Made by a program: the position numbers and the translations under genes. The notes beneath the pieces are model-generated. The model was not told the DNA's origin and ran no database searches. It saw only the letters and a program-made list of their open reading frames with translations. From contig JAZSJI010000068.1 of the NCBI GenBank assembly GCA_045534235.1, positions 1-46,633 of the forward strand: DNA of 46,633 nt, written 5' to 3'. The stretch comes from Flemingiibacterium sp045534235. GTDB lineage: Bacteria; Bacillota; Clostridia; Oscillospirales; CAG-272. Below, piece after piece: positions 1-7,670 of the stretch. The first letter of the stretch is position 1. Every line of letters starts with the position of its first letter.

Positions 1-369
1 AGCATCTGCGATGCTTGCGGTAAGTGCGCGAAGGTTTGTCCTCTCGGTGCTATAAGCGAAACCGAGACGGAAGAGATCGAGATCTGCGGCAAGAAGATGA
101 CCGTTGCGAAGATTGACTTTGAAAAGTGCAAGACCTGCAAGAACGGCGCGGTTCCGAACCGCTTATCGAGTACGGCGCGTCCTGACCGTATGGCGGCACT
201 CTGCACCCGTACCTGTATCTGCCATCTCGAAGCCGAGGATAAGCTTACTAACAAGTTTGAAACCGAGTTCAGACACCGCGACGCGTGGGCTATCGGCACG
301 CGTGAGCGCGCTGTAGAGAGCGACGGACAGACTGTTGAAGGCGGCTGCTTCATTCGCGGCAAGAAATAA
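1..369 (+). CDS. Iron-sulfur (4Fe-4S) protein, C-terminal part (5' end outside window)
   Basis: The frame is open from the first base and gives 122 residues ending at a stop at 367-369. Near its start is a ferredoxin-type motif CDACGKCAKVCP (CxxCxxCxxxCP), which should ligate a 4Fe-4S cluster. Further cysteines follow in CKTCKNG and CTRTCICHLE. The C-terminal stretch from CTRTC to the RHRDAW segment resembles the end of the next gene (CGARGCIRACMNALE followed by NQFYKKPSW), so the two look like tandem paralogs. The next gene starts 11 bases downstream, so they probably share a transcript. A redox role in the cytoplasm, in the QueG/reductase-like group, is likely from the motifs. The substrate cannot be told and the N-terminal catalytic part is missing from the window. 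Confidence 0.8.
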   Translation, partial: SICDACGKCAKVCPLGAISETETEEIEICGKKMTVAKIDFEKCKTCKNGAVPNRLSSTARPDRMAALCTRTCICHLEAEDKLTNKFETEFRHRDAWAIGTRERAVESDGQTVEGGCFIRGKK

Positions 370-380
370 GGTGAACTCTG

Positions 381-1514
381 ATGAAACTTACATCTCAAAT
401 GATAAAGGACAAGGCGGCAGAGCTTGGCATCGACTGCATTGCGATCGGTAACATCGAGCGCTTCAAAGACGCACCCGAGCTTATGTCACCGCTTACGTAT
501 TTCCCCGAGGCGAAGTCTGTTATCGCCGTTGCTATGCGTATCCCGCGCGGTACCTACCGCGGTATCGAGGAGGGTACGCATTGGCATAACTATACCTTCT
601 ATTCCTACAACAAATTAAACACGCTCTTCCGTCCGAGAAAGTCGTACGATCTTTGCTGCTTTATCGAGGATCACGGCTGGGAGGCGGTTGCGCACTATCC
701 CGCGGTTCCCGAGGGCAACGGCACTATGAAGGAGCCTGTTGCACCGGGAAAGGTTCCGCCGGACGTTATCTGCAGCGTGCGTATTATCGCGGCGGGCTGC
801 GGACTCGGCGAGGTGGGCTGGTCAAAGGTATTTTTAACCAAAAAGTTCGGCCCTCGCGTAAGACTCGGACTCATCTTCACCGACTGCGAGCTTGAGCCCG
901 ATCCGATACTCGACACCGGCGACATCTGTCTGCACTGCGGCGCGTGCGTGCGCGAGTGCCCCGGCAACGCTGTTCCGCCCGTTAAGGAAACGGATAAGCG
1001 CCTTTACGTCGATTTTGGCGGCGAGAAGCAGATCTGGTACGGCGATGTTCGTATGGGCAGATGTACATTAAGCCATCACGGCTTTAATAATATTTGCTCG
1101 CCGTTTTTAAAGAAGGACTTCCCGAATATGGCGTTCGACGTTAAGTCGAGCGAAATGACCGAGGAGGAGGCGTATATCCTCTGCTACTCGCTTGCTAACG
1201 CGAAGTGGTTCCGTAAGCCCGAGAGCACGTCCGTTATGGGCTACTACGACTATATCCTATCCCATACAGGTTATTTCGCGATATGCGGCGCGCGCGGCTG
1301 TATACGCGCTTGTATGAATGCGCTTGAAAAGAGCGGACGCATCGAAAATACGTTCCACAACCAGTTCTACAAGAAGCCCTCGTGGTCGCTCGAAAACGAG
1401 CCTCAAAAGGTGTCGGACGGCGTAAACCCGTACCGAGAAGAGTACCTCGATAAGAAGTACCCCGGTATCCGAAAGAACGAATACGTTATGGCAGGCAGCG
1501 AGGACAAGGAATAA
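381..1514 (+). CDS. QueG-like iron-sulfur reductase family protein
   Basis: A 377-residue protein of about the length of epoxyqueuosine reductase (QueG). Residues around 140-175 (AAGCGLGEVGWSKVFLTKKFG and the following FTDCELEPD) match the QueG segment that precedes the iron-sulfur domain. A ferredoxin motif CLHCGACVRECPGNAV lies near residues 182-197. A second cysteine group, CGARGCIRAC, lies near residue 305. QueG uses a cobalamin and two 4Fe-4S clusters to reduce epoxyqueuosine in tRNA; the family also includes uncharacterised Clostridia paralogs. I do not see the RDYH motif of true QueG, so I read this as a paralog of unknown substrate. The ATG follows GGTGAACTCTG with a weak ribosome site. 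It lies 11 bases after its truncated relative and ends at a strong terminator. Confidence 0.7.
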   Translation: MKLTSQMIKDKAAELGIDCIAIGNIERFKDAPELMSPLTYFPEAKSVIAVAMRIPRGTYRGIEEGTHWHNYTFYSYNKLNTLFRPRKSYDLCCFIEDHGWEAVAHYPAVPEGNGTMKEPVAPGKVPPDVICSVRIIAAGCGLGEVGWSKVFLTKKFGPRVRLGLIFTDCELEPDPILDTGDICLHCGACVRECPGNAVPPVKETDKRLYVDFGGEKQIWYGDVRMGRCTLSHHGFNNICSPFLKKDFPNMAFDVKSSEMTEEEAYILCYSLANAKWFRKPESTSVMGYYDYILSHTGYFAICGARGCIRACMNALEKSGRIENTFHNQFYKKPSWSLENEPQKVSDGVNPYREEYLDKKYPGIRKNEYVMAGSEDKE

Positions 1515-1518
1515 ACGC

Positions 1519-1550
1519 AAAGCAACCGCAGAATTTTCTGCGGTTGCTTT
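1519..1550. terminator. Rho-independent terminator, copy 1 of a repeated hairpin
   Basis: A perfect 14-bp stem (1519-1532 with 1537-1550) with an ATTT loop, followed by TATAATTT on the plus strand. It ends the QueG-like gene and faces the end of the minus-strand nucleoside phosphorylase gene, so it may act in both directions. The same stem recurs at 3017-3050. Confidence 0.85.
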
Positions 1551-1566
1551 TATAATTTCTGTTCTC

Positions 1567-2334
1567 CTACAGTTTAAGCACAGCATCAAGGCAGAGTGTC
1601 AGCGCATATTCGTATGCGTTCCCGCCCCAATTTCGCTCGTCGTATTTATCCGCGTCGGCAAGGCTGTCTGCGGTGTAGAGTATCATACCCCAGGTTGCGC
1701 CTCTGAAGGCGGCAACGGCGGCAAGGGCCGAGCACTCCATTTCAACGACGGAGCAGCCTTCGCTTTTGCGGTATGTAACCTTTTCTCTGGTTTCACGGTA
1801 AAATCCGTCCGTTGACCAAGTGATAACCTCATCATATTTCATTCCGTGTTCAAGTACGGTTTCCTTGATGGCACGTCGAGCTCTTTCGCTGATCTCGATA
1901 AAGCGTGAGGGAGGCACGTAGTGATAGGATGTACCTTCGTCACGCAGAGCCTTGTACGGCACAAGGAACGTGCTTTCGGGAAAATGCTCCAAAGCACCGC
2001 AAGAACCGGCAGAGATTATCTCACGCACACCGTAGCCGATAAGCCAATCAAGTATCTGTGCCGCAGGTGCAGCACCGACGGGTGCTTGGCAAAGCACGAT
2101 TTCCTCGCCCTTATATTTGATTATGTAAATGGGGAACGGTTTTGTTATGCTTTGAAGCTCCGATACCTTGGGAGCATCGGTTATTCTTGCGTATTCGTCG
2201 ATATACTCACCGAGAAAAGCGAAAACACATTTTTTCGGGAGCTTCAAATCTAATTTTTCGTGAGTGGGGTCGATGACCGCCGTTTGCTCGGTGTCAAACT
2301 CCAATATAGGAATTTCGTTTTTAATAATGCTCAT
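1567..2334 (-). CDS. Nucleoside phosphorylase (uridine/purine phosphorylase family)
   Basis: A 255-residue protein with the hallmarks of the PNP/UDP phosphorylase family: a glycine-rich SAGSCGAL segment near residue 108 (phosphate/base pocket) and VEMECSALAAVAAFRG near residue 200, where the MExE-type motif binds the ribose. Family members cleave nucleosides with phosphate to a free base and ribose-1-phosphate in the cytoplasm for salvage. The exact base specificity cannot be told from sequence. Its ATG lies inside the 3' end of the upstream GNAT gene (14-base overlap), so translation is probably coupled. The pair has its own promoter and lies between two copies of the same terminator hairpin. 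Confidence 0.85.
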   Translation of the reverse strand: MSIIKNEIPILEFDTEQTAVIDPTHEKLDLKLPKKCVFAFLGEYIDEYARITDAPKVSELQSITKPFPIYIIKYKGEEIVLCQAPVGAAPAAQILDWLIGYGVREIISAGSCGALEHFPESTFLVPYKALRDEGTSYHYVPPSRFIEISERARRAIKETVLEHGMKYDEVITWSTDGFYRETREKVTYRKSEGCSVVEMECSALAAVAAFRGATWGMILYTADSLADADKYDERNWGGNAYEYALTLCLDAVLKL

Positions 2335-2905
2335 ATTTTTTGTTCTCCAATCTAAAGGTCAGCCCATCATATTTCTGCCCGTCAACCTCTCGTGTACCTA
2401 CGTTGCGGTTGCATTCCACAAAGCCGAGCTTTTCGGCACAGCGGAGCATAGGGACATTACCCGACCAAGTTTGTGTATAAAGCTCGTCCACGCCGTTCTC
2501 AAAGTAGTAATTTATAAAGGCACGGAGAGCGTTTGTGCCGACACCCTTGCCCCAAACATCGGGTTCGCAAATGTCAATACCGATAGCACGATAGACGGTC
2601 TGACCGTCCTTGATCTCGTCAATCCATTCGTAGTTCTCGTCAATGGGATAGGAGCTTACCCAGCCGATGTGTCTGCCGTTCCATTCGATCTCAAACTTCG
2701 GCCGGCGAACACCAGCGGGAAGTTCCTTCACGGACTCATAATATTCACGCCAAGATGCGCGTTCGGTTCCCTCGTCCGAATCTATAGGCTCCCACGGTGC
2801 ATCCGTATTTGACCACTCGGTTTCGGTGGTGAACCAACGTACATAATCCTCAATGTCGGACTCTACCATATCCCGAAGTGTGATGCTTTCAAATTCTATT
2901 CGCAC
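2321..2905 (-). CDS. GNAT-family N-acetyltransferase
   Basis: A 194-residue protein with GNAT organisation: an early RDMVESDIEDYVRW segment, a central beta strand, the acetyl-CoA pocket region VWGKGVGTNALRAFINYYF (Q/RxxGxG/A-like) around residues 118-136, and the RCAEKLGFVECN strand near the C-terminus typical of the RimJ/RimL-like subgroup. It transfers an acetyl group from acetyl-CoA to an amine; the substrate is unknown. The start is a GTG at 2905, chosen because AGGAGG lies 8 bases before it. It is the first gene of a two-gene operon with the nucleoside phosphorylase and overlaps it by 14 bases. Confidence 0.85.
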   Translation of the reverse strand: MRIEFESITLRDMVESDIEDYVRWFTTETEWSNTDAPWEPIDSDEGTERASWREYYESVKELPAGVRRPKFEIEWNGRHIGWVSSYPIDENYEWIDEIKDGQTVYRAIGIDICEPDVWGKGVGTNALRAFINYYFENGVDELYTQTWSGNVPMLRCAEKLGFVECNRNVGTREVDGQKYDGLTFRLENKKYEHY

Positions 2906-2945
2906 GATATGCGCCTCCTAGGTTAAGTTCGTTTGGGTATCATAA

Positions 2946-2974
2946 ATAATACCACAAAAGCAAAAAAAGTTCAA
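2946..2974 (-). promoter_or_regulatory. Sigma-A-type promoter for the GNAT–phosphorylase pair
   Basis: Read on the minus strand: TTGAAC (2974-2969), 17-base spacer, TATTAT (2951-2946), about 40 bases before the GTG start. Confidence 0.7.
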
Positions 2975-3016
2975 GTGGTTAAATGTTAACGTCCAAGCGA
3001 GATTGATAATAAACGC

Positions 3017-3050
3017 AAAGCAACCGCAGACACACGTCTGCGGTTGCTTT
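3017..3050. terminator. Rho-independent terminator, copy 2 of a repeated hairpin
   Basis: A perfect 15-bp stem (3017-3031 with 3036-3050) with an ACAC loop, followed by TATAATTTTTTT on the plus strand. The stem and flanks match the hairpin at 1519-1550, and only the loop differs. It lies after the stop of the minus-strand SLH gene and before the promoter of the GNAT pair. The U-rich tail is on the plus strand, so termination of the minus-strand SLH transcript is less certain. Confidence 0.7.
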
Positions 3051-3072
3051 TATAATTTTTTTAGGAGAAAAA

Positions 3073-5850
3073 TTATGCTACGGTGAACTCACACTCAAAC
3101 GCCACGTTGTGTACAGTGAAGGTGATAGTGTAGTCGCCTGCCTCGAGAGCGGACCCGAGGGTTACGGTGAAGCCGAAGCCTGCACCGCCTGCGAGAGCTG
3201 ACTCTGCGTCCGAGAGGTCGATTTCGGTGTTGGAGCTCTCACCCTTCTTGGTAAGCGAGCTTATGCCGAAGGTGTCGGTCGAGCCGAGCTCGTCCGAAGC
3301 ACTTACGGTGATAACGCCGCCTGCGTAGGTTGCCTCAAACGCCGCCTTGCCGATAACTACCATAGAGGTGATCTTACCGTCGACGGTGAGGAACTCAACT
3401 CTCTGCATAAGAGCCTCTGCAACGGTGGTCTCGGAAACCGTGTTGTCCTCTGCGAGAACTACGGGCTTCACGCCGTCAGCGACGGTGTAGGTGGTGTCGC
3501 CGATGGTTACGGTGGAGCCAGCGAAGCCGGTTACGATGCCGCTTGCAACGCTTGCCTCGGTTGCGGTGATAAATCCGTCCGCATCAGTGAGGTAGTTAGT
3601 GCCTGCCACGAGCGTAGCGCTTGCAGAGTGCATTTCGGAAACCTTGCCGGTCGCGAAGTCAAACGCGAGGTAGGTGCTAAACGCAACGCCGTCAACGAGC
3701 TCCTTGCCGGTGTTCATAAGAACCTTAACGCTCGTCTCGGTGGTAACTGCGCCGCCGAGTGCACCGTCGCTGATGAACATAAAGCGAAGGGTTTCAACTG
3801 CACCGACCTCGTTATCGAAAATAGCGGTAACGGATGCGCCGTCGTTAACGGTGATATTAGAGGTGTAAGCACCCTTGTGTGCCTTAACGGTGCCGTCGGT
3901 TACTACGATGATAACGGTGTTTGCGTCGGTAATGAAGCGGATAGCGGACTCATCTGCGCCCGTCGAGGTAACAGCGTTTGCCGAGCCCTCGTTTACGGTG
4001 TAGTGCGCTGCGGACTTGTCAATAGTGGTGCCGCTTGCGGAGTCAATCACGAATGCGATCTCGTTGTTCTTCGAGTTGGACTGAACGAACTCTGCGTCAC
4101 CCGAAACGATGCTGCCGTTTGATACGCTCTTTGCGATAAGCTTGTAGATGCCGTCCTCGTCAACGGTGTAGCGGTAAACCTCGCCTGCGTTAACTACACG
4201 GTTTTCGGTGAAGATAGTCTCGCTCTTGCCGTCGATAATAGCCTTGATAACGTAGCAGAACTTGCCGTTTTCAAATACGGGAGTAGTGCCGGTTTCCGCG
4301 ATAAGGTATTTCGATGCGGCACCGATAGAAACGCTGGTCGCCTCAAGTGCGAGCACCTGATCGCCGAATACTACCGCGTGAATGCTCTCGCCAACGGTAA
4401 GTCTGTCGTGGAGACTTTCGGCGCTAACGCCGAGCTTTTCGTTACCGAGCTTGTAGGTGATACCGCCGATGGTAACGCTGTCCTTCGAAAGGCGAGTAAC
4501 CTTGCCTGCCTCGGTCACGGGAAGAACTGCCGCGATCTCGAGAGCCTTCTTGCCCTCGTTGAAGTAATAGAGAACGTAGTCGCCGCTCTCTGCCTTATAG
4601 GGGTTGGTGACAGTGAGCTCGTCTGCTTTCATTCCGCCTGCGATATTTACCTTGCCGCCCGATACGGTGTATTTGCCGAATGCGAAGGGCTTGATGATAA
4701 GGCGGTCAGCAACGTCGCTTGCCTTGTCATCGAAGATAAGCTCTGCGTCAAACGCACCGGTGAGAGCAGCAAGTGCCTCGTTGGTGGTTATCTGGGTGAG
4801 CTCGTCGCCGTTTGCAAAGGAGTAAACGAGAAGCTCGTTTGCGTTGGTCGAAAGCGCGTCGGAGAGTGTTTCAACAACCTGATATTTCACGCCGCCGATC
4901 TCAACGTATGCGCCCGCCTTACCGAACTTGATAACGCTTGCCGCCTCACTCTTGCCGGTTTCGGTACAGCCGAGAACGTTTACAAGCTTTGACTGCGCGT
5001 CGCGTTTGTAAACAAGACGGAAGCTCTTGCCAAGGTGCTCGTCAGACGAGCCCTTAAGACCAAGCTCTTTGTAGCTTACGGTGATAAGTCCGTCGGGGGT
5101 GTGAACGGTAACAAAGCCGTCCTTGGTTACGGTGTCAACGCCCTCAAGAGCGTAGTTGTTGGTTGCAACGATAACGCTCTCGTCAATCTCATAGCCGAAC
5201 ACGCGCTCAATAATAGTGGTAGACTCGTAGAAGGTCATACCGTTCGATGCGGTGCGGGGAATGAGATACTCTGCGGTCAGCGCGTTGTAAAGAACTGCCG
5301 CAACCTCGGCGCGGGTAAGCTCCTTGGTGTAGGAGAGGTCCTCGATGCCGTCGTCAAGACCGAGCTTTACAGCTGCGTCGATGTAGGTCCAGGGGTAGCC
5401 GCCGTTCATCTGAATGGAGCTGTGACCGAGCGCACGTACGAGCATCGTCATAGCGTCCTGGAGCGAGATACCTGCGCTGGGGGAGAAGGTGGTAGCGGAC
5501 GTACCAATGATGTAGCCTGAGGCGTTTGCCCAGGAAATAGCGCCGCTGAAGGTATGGTCATAGAGGTCGGTGAACGCGGTCGTGTTAAGCGTGCCCGCGG
5601 TGTCCTTGCCGATCATAAGACGGAACAGGAGCAGAGCCATCTGCTCACGGGTAACCTTTTCGGCAGGCGAGAACTCGGTCTCGCTCGTACCCTTTACAAC
5701 TCCAATATCGGAAAGGATCTCGATCTGCTCAGCAAATCTGTCGGTCGACGCAACGTCGTCGTAAGACTTTGCATGAGCGCCGGTTATAAATGAAGCGAAA
5801 ACTATTGCAGTCGCCATCACACCGGACATAAATCTTTTCAGATTTTTCAT
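3073..5850 (-). CDS. Secreted S-layer homology (SLH) domain protein, large unknown C-terminal region
   Basis: A 925-residue exported protein. The N-terminus is a signal peptide (MKNLKRFMSG, a hydrophobic stretch, then GAHA as the likely cleavage site near residue 27). Three SLH repeats follow at about residues 30-80 (VTREQMALLLFRLM), 90-145 (FSPSAGISLQDAMTMLVRAL) and 150-195 (LTRAEVAAVLYNAL). SLH repeats bind pyruvylated wall polymers and hold proteins on the cell surface. The remaining 700 or so residues are beta-rich, threonine/valine/glycine-rich and low in cysteine, and I recognise no catalytic domain. A structural surface-layer or adhesin-like role is likely. GGAGG lies 12 bases before the ATG, and an own promoter and a 5' hairpin lie upstream. 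Confidence 0.85.
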   Translation of the reverse strand: MKNLKRFMSGVMATAIVFASFITGAHAKSYDDVASTDRFAEQIEILSDIGVVKGTSETEFSPAEKVTREQMALLLFRLMIGKDTAGTLNTTAFTDLYDHTFSGAISWANASGYIIGTSATTFSPSAGISLQDAMTMLVRALGHSSIQMNGGYPWTYIDAAVKLGLDDGIEDLSYTKELTRAEVAAVLYNALTAEYLIPRTASNGMTFYESTTIIERVFGYEIDESVIVATNNYALEGVDTVTKDGFVTVHTPDGLITVSYKELGLKGSSDEHLGKSFRLVYKRDAQSKLVNVLGCTETGKSEAASVIKFGKAGAYVEIGGVKYQVVETLSDALSTNANELLVYSFANGDELTQITTNEALAALTGAFDAELIFDDKASDVADRLIIKPFAFGKYTVSGGKVNIAGGMKADELTVTNPYKAESGDYVLYYFNEGKKALEIAAVLPVTEAGKVTRLSKDSVTIGGITYKLGNEKLGVSAESLHDRLTVGESIHAVVFGDQVLALEATSVSIGAASKYLIAETGTTPVFENGKFCYVIKAIIDGKSETIFTENRVVNAGEVYRYTVDEDGIYKLIAKSVSNGSIVSGDAEFVQSNSKNNEIAFVIDSASGTTIDKSAAHYTVNEGSANAVTSTGADESAIRFITDANTVIIVVTDGTVKAHKGAYTSNITVNDGASVTAIFDNEVGAVETLRFMFISDGALGGAVTTETSVKVLMNTGKELVDGVAFSTYLAFDFATGKVSEMHSASATLVAGTNYLTDADGFITATEASVASGIVTGFAGSTVTIGDTTYTVADGVKPVVLAEDNTVSETTVAEALMQRVEFLTVDGKITSMVVIGKAAFEATYAGGVITVSASDELGSTDTFGISSLTKKGESSNTEIDLSDAESALAGGAGFGFTVTLGSALEAGDYTITFTVHNVAFECEFTVA

Positions 5851-5876
5851 GTTGGGATTTCCTCCGTAAATAATAA

Positions 5877-5919
5877 TTCACAGGGGGAGGGGCATGTTTG
5901 TGCCGTCCCGCCGTGTGAA
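5877..5919 (-). promoter_or_regulatory. Stem-loop at the predicted 5' end of the SLH mRNA
   Basis: An inverted repeat, TTCACA (5877-5882) and TGTGAA (5914-5919), encloses further G-rich/C-rich complementarity. It lies just downstream of the -10 box at 5923-5928, so the RNA would begin with this hairpin. 5' hairpins of this kind can stabilise abundant mRNAs; that role is inferred. Confidence 0.45.
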
Positions 5920-5922
5920 TAT

Positions 5923-5951
5923 ATGATAGCATACGGCGCGGCGAAAATCAA
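5923..5951 (-). promoter_or_regulatory. Sigma-A-type promoter for the SLH gene
   Basis: Minus strand: TTGATT (5951-5946), 17-base spacer ending in TGC, TATCAT (5928-5923). The start codon is about 70 bases downstream. The rest of the gap up to the terminator at 6058 is AT-rich and shows no gene. Confidence 0.7.
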
Positions 5952-6057
5952 TGATTTTTGTGCATATGTAACGAAAGCGTTAGCGGTGTTAATGGCATAT
6001 CTATAAAATATACATAATATGGAAATGGAACCGTTAAACACGCTTACAAATGTAAAA

Positions 6058-6092
6058 AAATCCCCGATATGCCATACGGCACTCGGGGATTT
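6058..6092 (-). terminator. Rho-independent terminator of the SGNH–DUF4358 operon
   Basis: On the minus strand a stem of AAATCCCCGA with TCGGGGATTT, plus an inner TGCC/GGCA pairing, ends in a run of T. It lies 22 bases after the lipoprotein stop. Confidence 0.85.
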
Positions 6093-6114
6093 CGTGAGTT
6101 TTTTGAATTTCTGC

Positions 6115-6618
6115 TTACTTTTCGATCAGTGCGTTTTCGATAGCGGAGAATACGTCTGCCTTTACGTCGTCAGCAAGGATAGCGTAAACGACGTACTGTC
6201 CCATAACCTTGACGCTTGCCGCTTCCATTTTCGGGAATTCCTCTGGCATATACTCGGGCATCCACGCCTCGACGCGTCTTGCGAGATACGCTTCAACAAC
6301 CGCTTTAACGTCTGCAACATCGGCTGCGGTGGGCGCCTTGAAGATGCCGTATTCGTCGATGTTAGCGCCGCTTGCACGAAGCTTGACGATGTGGTCCGCA
6401 AACTCGGACGGATCGATCTCCATCATACCGATGATGTATTCATCGGTCATAGTTGCAAAATCGCTCGGATTTTCAAGAAGCGCATCAACCGTGCCTGCAA
6501 GCTCGGTGACAGCAACGTTTGCAGAATACGAGGCACTGCCGCCGCAGGATGCGGTAATAAGGCAGGTAACTGCCAGCATAATTGCTAAAATAAATGATAA
6601 ACAACCTGATCTCATCAT
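6115..6618 (-). CDS. DUF4358-type lipoprotein
   Basis: 167 residues. A lipoprotein signal peptide is clear: a hydrophobic core, then the lipobox ITASC with cysteine near residue 25, followed by GGSAS. The mature part is a single compact domain with the DUF4358 pattern (DEYIIGMMEIDPSEFADHIVKL, then a long helix and VVYAILADD). The function of this family is unknown. It is last in a three-gene operon after an SGNH hydrolase and a membrane protein; DUF4358 lipoproteins are often found near envelope acyl-transfer genes, which I state from general knowledge of Clostridia. AAAGGA precedes the ATG by about 10 bases; a second ATG directly follows the first. The lipid anchor places it on the outer face of the membrane. 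Confidence 0.8.
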   Translation of the reverse strand: MMRSGCLSFILAIMLAVTCLITASCGGSASYSANVAVTELAGTVDALLENPSDFATMTDEYIIGMMEIDPSEFADHIVKLRASGANIDEYGIFKAPTAADVADVKAVVEAYLARRVEAWMPEYMPEEFPKMEAASVKVMGQYVVYAILADDVKADVFSAIENALIEK

Positions 6619-6644
6619 AATTTTCTATTCCTTTCCAAAATGTT

Positions 6645-7652
6645 TTAATCAGTGTACGCGTGAGTGCGAAGATTATCAAGCTCAATCTTGAACGACGCTG
6701 TGTGAAGATGTATGCCGTCGCCGTTGTGGTAGCTCTCCGGAAGCCAGCCTTCCGAGTCGCACAGAACAGAGTAGGTGTCGAGATACTTGACTCCTACCTC
6801 GTGGGCAACCTCTACTATCCATTTGTTTGCATTTCGTATTTTCTCATTGTTGATAGATGAGAGCATATCGTAGCTTCTTGCAACGGGGAAGATGGACTGG
6901 CAGATTATTTTGGTGTCCGGGCTTGCTTCCTTAACCGACAAAAGCATCTTTTTATACTCCGACTTGAAGTAGTCCTCCTTCATAGTCGACACGCCGTTAA
7001 CGCCGAGCGTAATGACGAGATATTCGGGCTTTTTGCGGCTGACCGCCTCTTTTATTGTTATCTGTTCCTTCGTTTCAGGATAAACGATAGTTGCAAACGA
7101 TGCATTGAAGAGTGCCAGCGTGCCGCTCTCCGGTGTCCACACCTGAAGTGTCTGGCGTCCGCCCGAAAGCATTGAATACGCGCGCAGTCCGTTGGTCGTG
7201 GAGTCGCCGAGGAACACGAGCTTGTCTATATAATCTTGACCGGCATCGGGCGTTACACCAAGCACCGTGTCGGGATATTTCGCGAGAAATGCCGCAAGCT
7301 CTGCCGTCACGTTTGACGTGGGCGGCTCAACTGCGGGACCGGGGTCTGACGGGGTAGTGACCGGCGGTGCGGTGGTCGTATCCTGCGGCTCGGGCGCGGT
7401 GTCTGTGGGTTCTGTATCGGCAGTATCTGTGGAGTCAGCGGGCTTGGTATCCGATGTGTCGTCAGGCTCGATGTCTACGGTGTCCGACGAGCCCTGATCC
7501 TCCTGCTCGAGCGCGGGGGTGTCAAGCGGCTCGTCGCTCCTACCGCTTCTCGCCGTAGAAATGGAAACGAGCACGATAAGCGCGCCGAGAATGACGAAGA
7601 TGCCGAAGGCAAGGGCTTTATACATAAGTCCGTCTGTTTTTTCGGTGTTCAT
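6645..7652 (-). CDS. Membrane-anchored SGNH/GDSL-family hydrolase
   Basis: 335 residues from the ATG at 7652. I prefer this start to an in-frame TTG at 7667 because GGGAG lies 8 bases before the ATG. Residues 10-33 form one transmembrane segment, residues 35-112 are a low-complexity Asp/Thr/Pro spacer of the wall-spanning kind, and the rest is an extracellular SGNH domain. The nucleophile motif is FLGDSTTNG (Ser near residue 151), an LGVNG block follows, and DGIHL near residue 313 supplies the Asp and His. SGNH enzymes act as esterases or O-acetyl transferases or esterases on wall polymers; the substrate is unknown. It lies 18 bases after the membrane-protein gene and 26 before the DUF4358 lipoprotein gene, so it is one operon. 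Confidence 0.8.
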   Translation of the reverse strand: MNTEKTDGLMYKALAFGIFVILGALIVLVSISTARSGRSDEPLDTPALEQEDQGSSDTVDIEPDDTSDTKPADSTDTADTEPTDTAPEPQDTTTAPPVTTPSDPGPAVEPPTSNVTAELAAFLAKYPDTVLGVTPDAGQDYIDKLVFLGDSTTNGLRAYSMLSGGRQTLQVWTPESGTLALFNASFATIVYPETKEQITIKEAVSRKKPEYLVITLGVNGVSTMKEDYFKSEYKKMLLSVKEASPDTKIICQSIFPVARSYDMLSSINNEKIRNANKWIVEVAHEVGVKYLDTYSVLCDSEGWLPESYHNGDGIHLHTASFKIELDNLRTHAYTD

Positions 7653-7670
7653 TTTATTTTCTCCCAAAGA

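Noticed and set aside
4378..4992. 204-codon plus-strand ORF inside the SLH gene
   Set aside because: It lies opposite the SLH coding frame, has a composition typical of a shadow frame and no ribosome site.
7653..7667. TTG start of the SGNH hydrolase
   Set aside because: The ATG 15 bases later has GGGAG at ideal spacing; the TTG start would place that ribosome site inside the gene.
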